Made by a program: the position numbers and the translations under genes
DNA from: Desulfobulbaceae bacterium
GTDB taxonomy: Bacteria; Desulfobacterota; Desulfobulbia; Desulfobulbales; Desulfocapsaceae
Direction of reading: 5' to 3'
Assembly (NCBI GenBank): GCA_031287565.1
Contig: JAITSS010000006.1
Location: 1-41,880 of the forward strand
DNA: 41,880 nt
The notes under the pieces: generated by a model
What the model was told of the DNA's origin: nothing
Seen by the model: only the letters and a program-made list of their open reading frames with translations
Database searches by the model: none
Shown: piece after piece, positions 9,214 to 17,468 of the stretch
Layout of the letters: each line of letters opens with the position of its first letter
How positions within the stretch are numbered: the first letter of the stretch is position 1

Positions 9214-9714
9214 TTAAAATCCATATCTGATTGCTGATTGCTGATTGCTGATTGCTGATTGCTGATTGCTGATTGCTGCCCGTATTGTCGTCAGCGAAAT
9301 CAAAAATGTCAGGACATAAAATTTCGCATCGGCGGATCCCGGCGCGGCAAGCATAAACAAAACCAAGGCGACGGCGGCCACAAGGGAAACACTGTTGTTT
9401 TCGCGCCGCAGAGAAACCAGGTTCAAGGCAAAGGCACCGGCCAGGAAGATGCCGCCAGCCAGCATCAGGCCGTAGGTTTCAGGGTGATAAAAATTGTTAT
9501 AAATAGCGCTGTATGGCCCGGTTTGCAGTAAAAATTGCCGACCAAACGATAAGCCTCTGGCGACCGCCTCATTGGTAGCCCAGGCCCAGGATGGGTCAAG
9601 ATCGGCGTTTGGCATCCATGGGGCAAAGGGCGCCAGTTGCGGGGCAAGGATCACGAAAAAGACGACGGCCAGTACCGTCGCTATGAAATTGCCGTCCAAT
9701 CGCAAGTATCTCAT
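9214..9714 (-). CDS. Polytopic membrane protein, N-terminal part (OFF product of the repeat switch)
   Basis: Translation starts at 9714 behind a strong GGAGG site 24 bases after cobB stops. It gives about four hydrophobic segments (FIATVLAVVFFVILA, LMLAGGIFLAGAFAL, SLVAAVALVLFMLAA and FYVLTFLISL) and a conserved-looking loop with LDPSWAWA and QTGPYSAIYNNFYHPETYG. It then runs into the heptapeptide cycle AISNQQS encoded by the 7-bp repeat and ends four codons later as RYGF. The second OFF frame would also stop at once (DMDFNI). Only the third exit frame reads QIWILTYNW and continues for some 650 residues. The 166-residue product seen here is thus best viewed as the truncated form of the gene continuing to 7253. 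Function unknown. Confidence 0.75.
   Translation of the reverse strand: MRYLRLDGNFIATVLAVVFFVILAPQLAPFAPWMPNADLDPSWAWATNEAVARGLSFGRQFLLQTGPYSAIYNNFYHPETYGLMLAGGIFLAGAFALNLVSLRRENNSVSLVAAVALVLFMLAAPGSADAKFYVLTFLISLTTIRAAISNQQSAISNQQSAIRYGF
9227..9278 (-). repeat. Heptanucleotide tandem repeat inside a coding region
   Basis: Seven perfect copies of CTGATTG on the + strand plus three further bases; read on the coding strand the unit is CAATCAG. Seven is not a multiple of three, so each copy gained or lost moves the frame, and since the unit holds no stop the tract is open in all three frames with the same cycling peptide. With seven copies the membrane gene is out of frame; five or eight copies restore the long frame, six do not. 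Confidence 0.95.
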
Positions 9715-9738
9715 TGTATTTCCTCCGTAAAAATGAAA

Positions 9739-11268
9739 TCAGACGCTATCTGGCCAGGTGGAAAGGGGCGCGGTCTCATCCATTCTTTGTTCCATCTTTT
9801 CTTTTCGTCGGCGGCGGCAGCAGGCGATGAATCCCTCGGCCCATTCCGGCGCGCCGTCGGCGTGGACATGGGTGTACAGCGCCAGCGTGTTACGGAAGAG
9901 CAGGCCGTCGCGTCCGTCGGCGAAGCCTTGGCCACGGGTCATGCGCAGGGCCAGAAGCGTCGGCTCGTTCGGCCAGCCAATCACGCGGGAATAGCGGAAC
10001 TCGTGGCCGCGGATGGCCGCGCCTCGCTGGTAAAAAGGGTTGTCGCCATCCACCTCAAAGTGGCAGTAGCCGTGCGCCTGAGGTTTTTCCTCCATCTTCA
10101 GGCGCGCCGGGAAAATGCCCGCCATCGGGAAGACCGCGCCATCGACCTCGATGGATTGACAGAGATAGATCAGACCGCCGCATTCGGCGTAGATTGGCAG
10201 ACTATCCGCCGATGCCTGACGCACTGCCTGGCGAAAATTGGAGTTATCCGCCAGTTGCCGGGCGCTGGTCTCCGGGAAACCGCCGCCGATATAGAGACCG
10301 TCAAGATTTTCCGGGAGGGCCGAGTCGGTGAGGGCGTTTATCGCGATGAGTTCCGCATCAAGATTCTGCAAGGCTTCGAGATTTTCCGTGTAATAAAATT
10401 GGAAAGAGGCGTCGTGAAAGACGCCGATTCTCAGAAGGATGCCGCCCTGCCGCCTGACTTCCGCAGGCGCTTGCCTGAGCAGACAGGCGGATGGTGGCGC
10501 GACCGGCCGGGCCATGGCGATGATTTTGTCCAGATCGCAATGTTCCCGCGCCAGATGCGCCAGTTCGGCGATGGCCTGATCGTGGCCGTCGTATTCCTGC
10601 CAGGGCAGCATTCCCAGATGTCGCATCGGGAAAATATCTTTGCTGAGACGTGGCGTTGCTCCAAGCACGGCGATGCCGGTGGCCCGTTCCACCGTTTGCC
10701 TGATCAGCCGCTCCTGGCGATTGGTGGCGATTTGGTTAAGGATCACCCCGGCAATATCCAGGCGTGGCTCAAATTGCTGGCAGCCAAGAACCAGCGCCGC
10801 CACGGTGCGCGTCATTTTGGTGCAGTCAACAACGAGAATGACTGGCAGATCGAGTAGCATAGCCAGATCGGCGCTGGCATAGCCGCCGTCGGCGGTGACG
10901 CCATCATACAGACCGCGATTCCCTTCAATGATCGCCAGATCGGCTCCGGCGGCGCGGCGGCGGAAATGTTCCAGCAATCTATCCGCCGGGACCAGATAGG
11001 GATCGAGATTGTAGCAGGGGCGACCGGCCTGTCCGTTTTTGTTTGCGTCTGCCTGGCTCACGTCATTAGACAGGCGCGAGGCACAGGCGGCGGCAGGCGG
11101 CAGGCGGGCGGCCAGCTTCAGCCAACCGGCGTCGATATAATCCGGTCCTTTCTTGAACGGCGCGATGGTCATGCCGCGTTCTTTCAGCGCCGCGACCAAA
11201 CCGACCGCGATCAGACTTTTGCCGCTGCCGCCGGACAGACCGGCGATGAGGATGCCGTTCGTTGCCAT
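9739..11268 (-). CDS. cobB: Cobyrinate a,c-diamide synthase (CobB/CbiA)
   Basis: The 509-residue enzyme amidates the a and c side chains of cobyrinate (or the hydrogen form) using glutamine and ATP during cobalamin synthesis. The N-terminal P-loop domain shows GLSGGSGKS, KKGPDYIDAGW and AGRPCYNLDP. The C-terminal class I amidotransferase domain shows YIGGGFPE and the nucleophile context YAECGGLIYL. Two in-frame insertions stand out: about 26 residues between KLAA and AGRPCYN (residues about 54-80), and an arginine-rich stretch in the interdomain linker (about 255-275). Both contain a small palindromic repeat. No other cobalamin gene is in the window. It starts two bases after the LPLAT gene ends, so it is translationally close-coupled in the uvrB unit. 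The insertion at residue 54 is near the substrate and ATP site, so activity should not be assumed. Confidence 0.92.
   Translation of the reverse strand: MATNGILIAGLSGGSGKSLIAVGLVAALKERGMTIAPFKKGPDYIDAGWLKLAARLPPAAACASRLSNDVSQADANKNGQAGRPCYNLDPYLVPADRLLEHFRRRAAGADLAIIEGNRGLYDGVTADGGYASADLAMLLDLPVILVVDCTKMTRTVAALVLGCQQFEPRLDIAGVILNQIATNRQERLIRQTVERATGIAVLGATPRLSKDIFPMRHLGMLPWQEYDGHDQAIAELAHLAREHCDLDKIIAMARPVAPPSACLLRQAPAEVRRQGGILLRIGVFHDASFQFYYTENLEALQNLDAELIAINALTDSALPENLDGLYIGGGFPETSARQLADNSNFRQAVRQASADSLPIYAECGGLIYLCQSIEVDGAVFPMAGIFPARLKMEEKPQAHGYCHFEVDGDNPFYQRGAAIRGHEFRYSRVIGWPNEPTLLALRMTRGQGFADGRDGLLFRNTLALYTHVHADGAPEWAEGFIACCRRRRKEKMEQRMDETAPLSTWPDSV
10472..10489. repeat. Small palindromic element, copy in the cobB linker
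   Basis: TGCCTG, three bases, then AGACAGGCG. The same core appears at 11050-11076 and 39487-39508. In cobB it is translated as part of the linker between the two domains. Confidence 0.45.
11050..11076. repeat. Small palindromic element, copy in the cobB N-terminal domain
   Basis: TGCCTG, twelve bases, then AGACAGGCG. It encodes roughly RLSNDVSQAD in the 26-residue insertion that interrupts the conserved AGRPCYNLD region. The bases next to it (11078-11107) are a run of CAGGCGG-like units. Confidence 0.5.
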
Positions 11269-11270
11269 GT

Positions 11271-11948
11271 TCAGTGCTCTTCTTTCCCTTGTTGCTGCCA
11301 GGCCAGACGGTATAGCTCCAGCATTTGCTCTTGCAACAGCAGGCGATAGCGTTCAAGGGCGGCGCTGTCAGCGTCGGCGGGAACACGCATCGGCTGTCCC
11401 CAAAACGCATCGATGCGGCTGAATGGTTTGGGAAAGACTGTGCGATCCCAGGATCTTGCCGCGCCATAGCGGCGCGCCGAGCAGACCAGCGGAATGATCG
11501 GCGCGCCGGTCCGCGCCGCCAGAAGCAGACAGCCGGGCTGCACAACCAGAGGCGGTCCCTGGGAACCATCGGCGACGATGCCACAGTTCTGCCGACTATC
11601 CCGCATATGTTTGATCAGGGTGATCAGCGCCGCCACGCCTTTGCGGTGGCGCGAACCGCGCACCGGAAAAAAGCCGAAGCGCTTCAGCAGACGGGCGGTG
11701 TATTCGCCGTCGCGGCTCGATGAAACCATGGCGGCGGCCGAATACTCCCGCACCCGCCACAGCGTCAGCAGCATCGAATAATGCCAGAACGGGACGATCA
11801 CCGGCTGGCCTTCAACCAAAGCATCGGTCAGGTGTTGATGCTGGTGATCGACCAGTTCGCAGGTGGAAAACCACATTCGCATCAAGCAAGACAAGAGCGG
11901 CGGCCCGATGCGGATGGACGTTTCGTACAGAAAACCGTGGTCTTTCAT
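11271..11948 (-). CDS. LPLAT-family acyltransferase (DUF374)
   Basis: The 225-residue protein resembles the DUF374 branch of lysophospholipid acyltransferases, which move acyl chains onto glycerolipid or lipid A-like acceptors at the inner membrane. Visible signatures are PFWHYSMLL (position of the catalytic His region), [18 protein letters not shown] followed by RGSRHRKG, and the glycine-rich ADGSQGPP followed by [18 protein letters not shown]. The exact acceptor cannot be read from sequence. Its ATG overlaps the uvrB stop by four bases and cobB starts two bases after it, so the three form one translational unit. Confidence 0.85.
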   Translation of the reverse strand: MKDHGFLYETSIRIGPPLLSCLMRMWFSTCELVDHQHQHLTDALVEGQPVIVPFWHYSMLLTLWRVREYSAAAMVSSSRDGEYTARLLKRFGFFPVRGSRHRKGVAALITLIKHMRDSRQNCGIVADGSQGPPLVVQPGCLLLAARTGAPIIPLVCSARRYGAARSWDRTVFPKPFSRIDAFWGQPMRVPADADSAALERYRLLLQEQMLELYRLAWQQQGKEEH

Positions 11949-13966
11949 CCGATTTCAATCTCCAGGAGGCGCAGGGTTTTCATGCGGTCGCGCAGCCGCG
12001 CCGCCTCTTCAAAGGCCAGCTCTTTCGCCGCCGCCTTCATCTCTTTTTCCAGGCGGGTGATTTCCTTATCCAGCTCGCCGATGCTGCCATAAACCGGCAG
12101 CGGCTCGGCGGCCTGTGGCAGATCGTCGGCCGCGTCCTCAGCGTCGTAGCCGCCGGTCTGGCGCAGATGCCGTCGCATTGTGTCTTTGATCGCCGATACA
12201 ATGGTTTTCGGCGTGATGCCATGGCGGCGATTATGCTCTTCCTGTATCGCCCGGCGGCGCTCGGTTTCAGAAATTGTCACGGCCATCGAACCGGTGATGG
12301 CGTCGGCGTAGAGGATGACCAGGCCCTGGGCGTTTCTGGCGGCGCGGCCACAGGTCTGGATCAGCGAGCGTTCGCTGCGGAGAAATCCCTCTTTGTCGGC
12401 GTCGAGCACCGCTACCAGAGACACTTCCGGAATATCTAAGCCCTCGCGCAACAGGTTGATGCCGATCAGCGTCTGAAATTCGCCCTGACGCAAATCGCGA
12501 ATCAGCTCGACGCGCTCCAGGGTTTTGATGTCGGAATGCAGATAACGCGCCCTGACACCAGCTTTAATGTAATATTCAGTCAGGTCTTCGGACATCCTTT
12601 TGGTGAGCGTCGTCACGAGGACCGCTTCGCCTTTCTCCTCGCGCAGACGGATTTCCGCAAGCAGATCATCGACCTGGGTTTTGGCTGGCCGCACCTCAAT
12701 TTCCGGGTCGAGCAGGCCGGTCGGGCGGATGATCTGCTCGATGATCCGGCCCTCGGATTCTCTGACTTCGTAATCGCCGGGCGTCGCCGAGACGTGGACC
12801 ACCTGATTGACCCGTTTTTGAAATTCCTCAAAACGCAGCGGCCGGTTATCGAGCGCCGAAGGCAGGCGGAAGCCGAATTCGACCAGCGTTTTCTTGCGGG
12901 AATGATCGCCGTTGTACATGCCGCCTAGCTGACCGATGGCAATGTGGCTCTCGTCGATGAAGAGCAGATAATCCTCTGGAAAATAGTCAAGCAGGTTAGG
13001 CGGCGGCTCGCCCGGCGCTTTGCCGGTCAGGTGGCGGCTGTAATTTTCGATGCCGGTGCAGTAGCCGAGTTCCTGAATCATCTCTAAATCAAACATCGTT
13101 CGCTGCTCCAGACGCTGGGCTTCGAGCAGGCGGTTCTGGCTGTGGAAAAATTCCAGACGCTCCCGCAATTCTTCTTTGATCGTGGTCATCGCCCTGGCCA
13201 GTCGGTCTTTTGAGGTCACGAAATGGCTGCCGGGGAATACTGTGTAGCTGTCGAGTTGCTCCAGGGTTTTGCCGCGTAGTGGATCGATGACGGTGATCGA
13301 TTCCACCGTGTCGCCGAAAAATTCCAGGCGGATCGCCCGGTCTTCCTCATGCACCGGGAAAATATCCAGCACGTCACCGCGCATTCGGAAGGCGCCGCGG
13401 TGGAAATCCAAATCGTTGCGCTGATACTGTAAGTGCACCAGCCGCCTCTTGGCTTCTTCCGGTGGATAATCCTGGCCGCGTTCGACCAAAAGGTGCATAT
13501 TCATGTATTCGTCTGGCGAACCGATACCGTAGATGCAGGAGACCGAGGCGACAATCAGCACGTCGCGGCGGGTTAACAGCGAGCGCGTGGCCGAATGACG
13601 CATCCGGTCGATGGCGTCGTTGATTGCCGAATCCTTTTCGATATAGGTATCGGATTGCGGAATGTAGGCTTCCGGCTGATAAAAATCGTAGTAAGAAACG
13701 AAATACTCGACGGCGTTATATGGAAATAACTCTTTGAATTCGCTGAATAATTGAGCAGCAAGAATTTTATTTGGCGCGATGACTAGAGTTGGCCTTTGCA
13801 GCGCCGCCACCACTCCGGCCATGGTGAAGGTTTTGCCAGAGCCGGTAACGCCCAAAAGCACCTGGCTACGCGCGCCATTTTGAATACTTCTGGTCAGATG
13901 GGCGATGGCCTGGGGCTGGTCGCCGGCGGGCTGATAGGGTGAAACAAGCTGGAAAGGCTGGCTCAT
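11945..13966 (-). CDS. uvrB: UvrB, excision nuclease subunit B
   Basis: The 673-residue damage-verification helicase of nucleotide excision repair loads with UvrA and recruits UvrC. The Walker A motif is [10 protein letters not shown] near residue 40, the beta-hairpin region is rich in tyrosine ([16 protein letters not shown]), and [12 protein letters not shown] and the QTCGRAARN helicase motif VI follow. The C-terminal UVR coiled coil ([22 protein letters not shown]) that binds UvrC is complete. Length is normal for the family. It is the first gene of the operon running to the membrane protein at 7253. Confidence 0.98.
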   Translation of the reverse strand: MSQPFQLVSPYQPAGDQPQAIAHLTRSIQNGARSQVLLGVTGSGKTFTMAGVVAALQRPTLVIAPNKILAAQLFSEFKELFPYNAVEYFVSYYDFYQPEAYIPQSDTYIEKDSAINDAIDRMRHSATRSLLTRRDVLIVASVSCIYGIGSPDEYMNMHLLVERGQDYPPEEAKRRLVHLQYQRNDLDFHRGAFRMRGDVLDIFPVHEEDRAIRLEFFGDTVESITVIDPLRGKTLEQLDSYTVFPGSHFVTSKDRLARAMTTIKEELRERLEFFHSQNRLLEAQRLEQRTMFDLEMIQELGYCTGIENYSRHLTGKAPGEPPPNLLDYFPEDYLLFIDESHIAIGQLGGMYNGDHSRKKTLVEFGFRLPSALDNRPLRFEEFQKRVNQVVHVSATPGDYEVRESEGRIIEQIIRPTGLLDPEIEVRPAKTQVDDLLAEIRLREEKGEAVLVTTLTKRMSEDLTEYYIKAGVRARYLHSDIKTLERVELIRDLRQGEFQTLIGINLLREGLDIPEVSLVAVLDADKEGFLRSERSLIQTCGRAARNAQGLVILYADAITGSMAVTISETERRRAIQEEHNRRHGITPKTIVSAIKDTMRRHLRQTGGYDAEDAADDLPQAAEPLPVYGSIGELDKEITRLEKEMKAAAKELAFEEAARLRDRMKTLRLLEIEIG

Positions 13967-14144
13967 AGTCGTTTGGCGGCGGCAAAGAAAAGGGTGACCG
14001 TGGCATTACCAAAATGTCCTCTTTTCCGCAACCGTCGCGGCAGACCGATTGTCGGCCTGTTCGCTCACCTTCATCAGGCGGGTTGACATGTTGATTGCCG
14101 CTTGCCAAAGCGTAGATGATGCGATATAAAAACCCGTCTCAATC

Positions 14145-14231
14145 GCCGGAGTGGTGAAACTGGTAGACGCACTGGACTCAAAATCCAGCGGGCTTGCGCC
14201 CATGTCGGTTCGATTCCGACCTCCGGCACCA
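14145..14231 (+). tRNA. tRNA-Leu (anticodon CAA)
   Basis: The 87 bases fold as a class II tRNA. The acceptor GCCGGAG pairs with CTCCGGC. The anticodon stem CTGGA/TCCAG encloses the loop CTCAAAA, giving anticodon CAA. The long variable arm is typical of leucine tRNAs, the T loop is GGTTCGATTCC, and CCA is encoded. No repeat of its 3' end occurs elsewhere in the window, so there is no sign of an integrated element. Confidence 0.96.
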
Positions 14232-14261
14232 TTTGTTTATCCCAAGCAGTTTGATATATAG

Positions 14262-14300
14262 GCCGGAACCTTCATGAACAGCAAGGGTTCCGGCTTTTTT
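14262..14300 (+). terminator. Rho-independent terminator after tRNA-Leu
   Basis: The stem GCCGGAACC (14262-14270) pairs with GGTTCCGGC (14286-14294), followed by six T. It separates the tRNA from the DUF2868 gene. Confidence 0.9.
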
Positions 14301-14466
14301 GCCTTCCGTATCTGTCCATATCAATGCGTTGACAGCCGCAAGTTTTGACGGTATGCGAAAACACCGTCATCTCAAAGGCGTCAGCGAACACCCCGCCGAA
14401 CATTGTCGCCTGCCCGATTGCCTTCGCCACTGGAAGGAGACCCGGCCTTCTGGTAAAATTCCCGGC

Positions 14467-15996
14467 ATGAAAACTTCCTGGAGTATCGGAGACAGCATTG
14501 ATCTTGAGTATTTTTCGACGCTTGATCAGGACATATCCTATCACGAATTGCAAGAGCGCGACCGGCGCATAGTCGAAGGCATTCCGTCCGTGACGCGGGA
14601 AAAAGCGCTTTTCGCCTGGCTCAGGGCGCGGCGGCGCGAGGCTGACGGCTTGGTTCCCGGAGAGACCTTTCTTGCCGTTTTAGCCACACTTCGGCTTGTT
14701 CTCATCGTTTTAGGTTTGTTGATAGGTTTTGCCGCCGGTTGGGGTTTTTTTACCTACTTGGGGCGCACGCCGGTTAACGTCCTGTATTTCTTCGCGCTTT
14801 TCATCCTGCCGCAGTGGCTCTTCGTCCTTTTGGCTTTGCTTGCCCTGTTGCCTGGACGCGGCTTGGGTTTGTATCCGCCGCTGCAACTGGCGGGCGCTCT
14901 GTTGCGACGTTTTTACGCCGCCGCCAGCGCGAAACTGCTTGCCCGTCTCGATGCCGAAAAACGTCTGCGCCTGTCCTCCTTCGCTGGTCAAAGCCGCGTA
15001 TCCGGCGGGCGTTTGAAAATGGTGTTGTGCTGGTTGGCCGCCGCGTTGACACAAGGTTTCGCCTGCGCCGCCAATGTCGGTCTCTTGCTTTCATCGCTGA
15101 TGAAAATCGCGGTAACGGACTTGGCTTTTGGCTGGCAATCGACCTTGGATTTTTCCGCTGAAAAACTGTTCGCTTCGGCGCGCTTTCTGGCCTGGCCCTG
15201 GTCGTGGCTGTGGCCGGAGGGCGTTGGGCATCCCAACCTGGCGCAAATCGGTGGCAGCCGCATTGTTTTGAAAGAAGGAATAGCCCGCCTGCAAACCGAA
15301 GATTTAGTGTCTTGGTGGCCGTTTCTTTTGCTCTGCCTTCTGGTCTACGGTCTCTTGCCGCGCCTTCTTTTGTGGGCGTTCTGCCGTTGGCGCGAGCATC
15401 GGGCGCTTGCGCACGCTATGGCCCGGATGCCGGAAGCCGAAGAATTGTGGCGGCGGATGCGCAGTCCGCTGGTTTCAACCGATGGTTTGCCGGACCTGGG
15501 CGGCGCGGTCAGCGTGACTATTGCGCCGACTGATTCGCCGCGACCGAAGAAGGCGTTTCCAACCCGTCCGGCTATGCTGGCGGTTCCGGAAGAGTTGCTG
15601 TCCGGGTTGCCGCATGAAGCGATGAGTGCTTGGCTGGCTGCGGTTGGTTTGCGTTTAGTCGCGATGCGGTCGCTGCCCGATGAATATGGGGCGCGTCTGG
15701 ATTTTCCCGCCGCCATTGCCAAAGAGCTGGGCGGCTTGGATGCCGGTGTCGCCCTCTGTTTGCTGGCCGAATCTTGGCTGCCGCCCATTGCCGGTTTTCT
15801 CGAATTGCTGCGCCGACTGCGGGCCGCCATTGGCGAGAGGCGACCGATCATCATCGCGCTGATTGGAAAATCGAAAAATGAAGCGCTACTGTCGGCGCCG
15901 GACGACCCGGTGATGCTAACGGTTTGGCGGCAAAAGTTGGCCGCGCTGGCCGATGCCAATCTGCGCATCCTTCCCTTTGATTCGGAGGAATCCTGA
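14467..15996 (+). CDS. DUF2868 membrane protein
   Basis: The 509-residue protein has a soluble N-terminus and paired hydrophobic helices at about residues 75-125 (TLRLVLIVLGLLIGFAAGW and VLYFFALFILPQWLFVLLALLALL). Further membrane segments lie at about 180-215 and 285-310 (PFLLLCLLVYGLLPRLLLWAFCRW), and a cytoplasmic C-terminal half follows. This is the DUF2868 layout and the gene is followed, as usual for that family, by a DUF3482 GTPase whose start codon overlaps its stop by one base. The pair probably forms a membrane GTPase complex; no biochemical function is established to my knowledge. The ATG at 14467 agrees with the family N-terminus (SIGDSIDLEYF); the open frame before it overlaps the terminator and is not used. 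There is no clear ribosome site; TAAAAT at 14454 could be a promoter -10. Confidence 0.85.
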   Translation: MKTSWSIGDSIDLEYFSTLDQDISYHELQERDRRIVEGIPSVTREKALFAWLRARRREADGLVPGETFLAVLATLRLVLIVLGLLIGFAAGWGFFTYLGRTPVNVLYFFALFILPQWLFVLLALLALLPGRGLGLYPPLQLAGALLRRFYAAASAKLLARLDAEKRLRLSSFAGQSRVSGGRLKMVLCWLAAALTQGFACAANVGLLLSSLMKIAVTDLAFGWQSTLDFSAEKLFASARFLAWPWSWLWPEGVGHPNLAQIGGSRIVLKEGIARLQTEDLVSWWPFLLLCLLVYGLLPRLLLWAFCRWREHRALAHAMARMPEAEELWRRMRSPLVSTDGLPDLGGAVSVTIAPTDSPRPKKAFPTRPAMLAVPEELLSGLPHEAMSAWLAAVGLRLVAMRSLPDEYGARLDFPAAIAKELGGLDAGVALCLLAESWLPPIAGFLELLRRLRAAIGERRPIIIALIGKSKNEALLSAPDDPVMLTVWRQKLAALADANLRILPFDSEES

Positions 15997-17411
15997 TGCC
16001 TGTGCTGGAAATCGCCGTCATTGGCCATCCCAACGAGGGAAAGTCATCGGTTTTGTCCACATTGGCCGAGGACGATTCCGTGCGCGTCAGCCCTTATCCC
16101 GGCGAGACCACCGAATGCCGCAGTTTTCCCGTGATGATTGATGGGCGGGAAATGCTGCGCTTCACCGACACGCCGGGCTTCCAGAATCCGGAACGCCTGC
16201 TCTATGAGCTGAAAAAGTTGGTGGGCACGGATAGGAATCTGGCCCGATTGCTACGCGAACGTTTTGCCGGCGACACTGCTTTGCGTGATGATTTGGAGCT
16301 ACTTGCGCCGGTGGCGCGGGGCGCGGCGATTCTCTATGTCGTTGATGGCTCACGTCCGCCACGCCGCGTTGATCGCGATGAGATGGAGGCACTCAGACTG
16401 ACCGAGCGTCCGCGCATGGCGGTTATAAATTGCAAGGATGATGATCGTCGCTATCTTGAAGATTGGCGGAGTGAATTTCGTCGTAATTTCAACGCCAACC
16501 GCATGTTCAACGCCCATCGCGCCACCTATGCCGAGCGCGTCGCCCTGCTTGACGCCTTGCAGGCCATTGACCAACAGTGGCAACCGGTCATCGCCCAAGT
16601 GGTTTCAGCGGTGAAAAAAGATTGGCAAATGCGGCTTGATGCCAGCGCCGAAATCATTCTGTCCACCTTGGAGGAAATACTGGCCTTTCGTCTCAGCGAA
16701 AGCCGTTCCGACGTGCGCGATGAACAGGCTTTTCAGGCCGGACTACGGGAAAAATACTGCTCGGCTGTTGCCGAAAAGGAGAAAAAGGCGCAGGAGCGTC
16801 TGCGCGATCTGTTCCGGCACCGCCGCTTTCGCTACCGGCTTGAGGGTCATTCCATCCTCGATGAAGACCTGTTCAGCGAAACGACTTGGAGCCTGCTGGG
16901 TCTCAGCCGTCAGCAATTGACGTTGCTTGGCGCGTTGGGAGGCGCGGCGCTGGCCATGGGCTTGGATTTGTTGGTTGGTGGCGCTTCGCTTGGTCTTTTC
17001 ACTTCGGTGGGCGGCGCAGTCGGGGCGTTCGGCGCCTGGCTGGGCGGCGATCAGCTCCTTAAAGGGGTGAACATTATGGGCATTCCTTTGGGTGAAGAGT
17101 TGATGCAGATCGGCCCGAACAGCAACATTAACCTGATGTTTGTCCTGTTGAATCGGATGTTCCTGTATGTTCAGGAAACGGCGCATTGGGCGCATGGTCG
17201 CCGCGATTATCCGGAAGCTGTGGCGGTCGCCCAGCAGGCTGGTTTTACCGGGCGTTGGCCCGCCGGGCGCATTAAAACCTGTCGCACCTGGTTTGAAGCG
17301 ATCATCCATGACCAAACCGGAGAAATCGCCCGCCTGCGTCCGGAAATCCGGGAAATGATCGCCGCATCCTTGCAGGAGATCAGCCGTTTTGAGGGCGCGA
17401 ACGAGGCATAA
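15996..17411 (+). CDS. DUF3482 GTPase, membrane associated
   Basis: The 471-residue protein has an Era/YihA-like GTPase domain: G1 is GHPNEGKSS at residues 9-17, G3 is DTPGF, and G4 appears as NCKDD instead of NKxD. After a basic coiled region, residues about 305-350 form glycine-rich hydrophobic helices (TLLGALGGAALAMGLDLLVGG and LGLFTSVGGAVGAFGAWLGG), as in the DUF3482 C-terminus, suggesting insertion at or into the inner membrane. A ribosome site GGAGGA lies just before the start, inside the DUF2868 gene, so the two are translationally coupled. By analogy with similar modules it may sense or remodel the membrane, but this is inference. Confidence 0.88.
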   Translation: MPVLEIAVIGHPNEGKSSVLSTLAEDDSVRVSPYPGETTECRSFPVMIDGREMLRFTDTPGFQNPERLLYELKKLVGTDRNLARLLRERFAGDTALRDDLELLAPVARGAAILYVVDGSRPPRRVDRDEMEALRLTERPRMAVINCKDDDRRYLEDWRSEFRRNFNANRMFNAHRATYAERVALLDALQAIDQQWQPVIAQVVSAVKKDWQMRLDASAEIILSTLEEILAFRLSESRSDVRDEQAFQAGLREKYCSAVAEKEKKAQERLRDLFRHRRFRYRLEGHSILDEDLFSETTWSLLGLSRQQLTLLGALGGAALAMGLDLLVGGASLGLFTSVGGAVGAFGAWLGGDQLLKGVNIMGIPLGEELMQIGPNSNINLMFVLLNRMFLYVQETAHWAHGRRDYPEAVAVAQQAGFTGRWPAGRIKTCRTWFEAIIHDQTGEIARLRPEIREMIAASLQEISRFEGANEA

Positions 17412-17442
17412 AAAAACCCCTCCCGCTGGAAAGCGGGAGGGG
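17411..17442 (-). terminator. Rho-independent terminator, - strand
   Basis: An 11-bp perfect stem (17417-17427 with 17432-17442) with a four-base loop is followed on the - strand by a run of seven T. It ends the PEP-CTERM transcript and may also stop + strand transcripts from the GTPase gene. Confidence 0.9.
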
Positions 17443-17468
17443 TGAAATGCACAACCAACGCTGGCGGC

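Noticed and set aside
9227..9278. Tandem repeat as a CRISPR array
   Set aside because: The unit is seven bases with no spacers; it is a microsatellite-type tract inside a gene.
9637..10857. 406-residue + strand open frame
   Set aside because: It is antisense to cobB and arises from the GC-rich codon pattern; it has no recognisable motif or ribosome site.
11078..11107. Run of CAGGCGG-like units as a second phase-variable tract
   Set aside because: The units are imperfect and the cobB frame continues intact through them, so there is no evidence of switching.
14145..14231. tRNA-Leu as an attachment site of an integrated element
   Set aside because: No integrase, no repeat of the 3' end of the tRNA, and ordinary genes on both sides.
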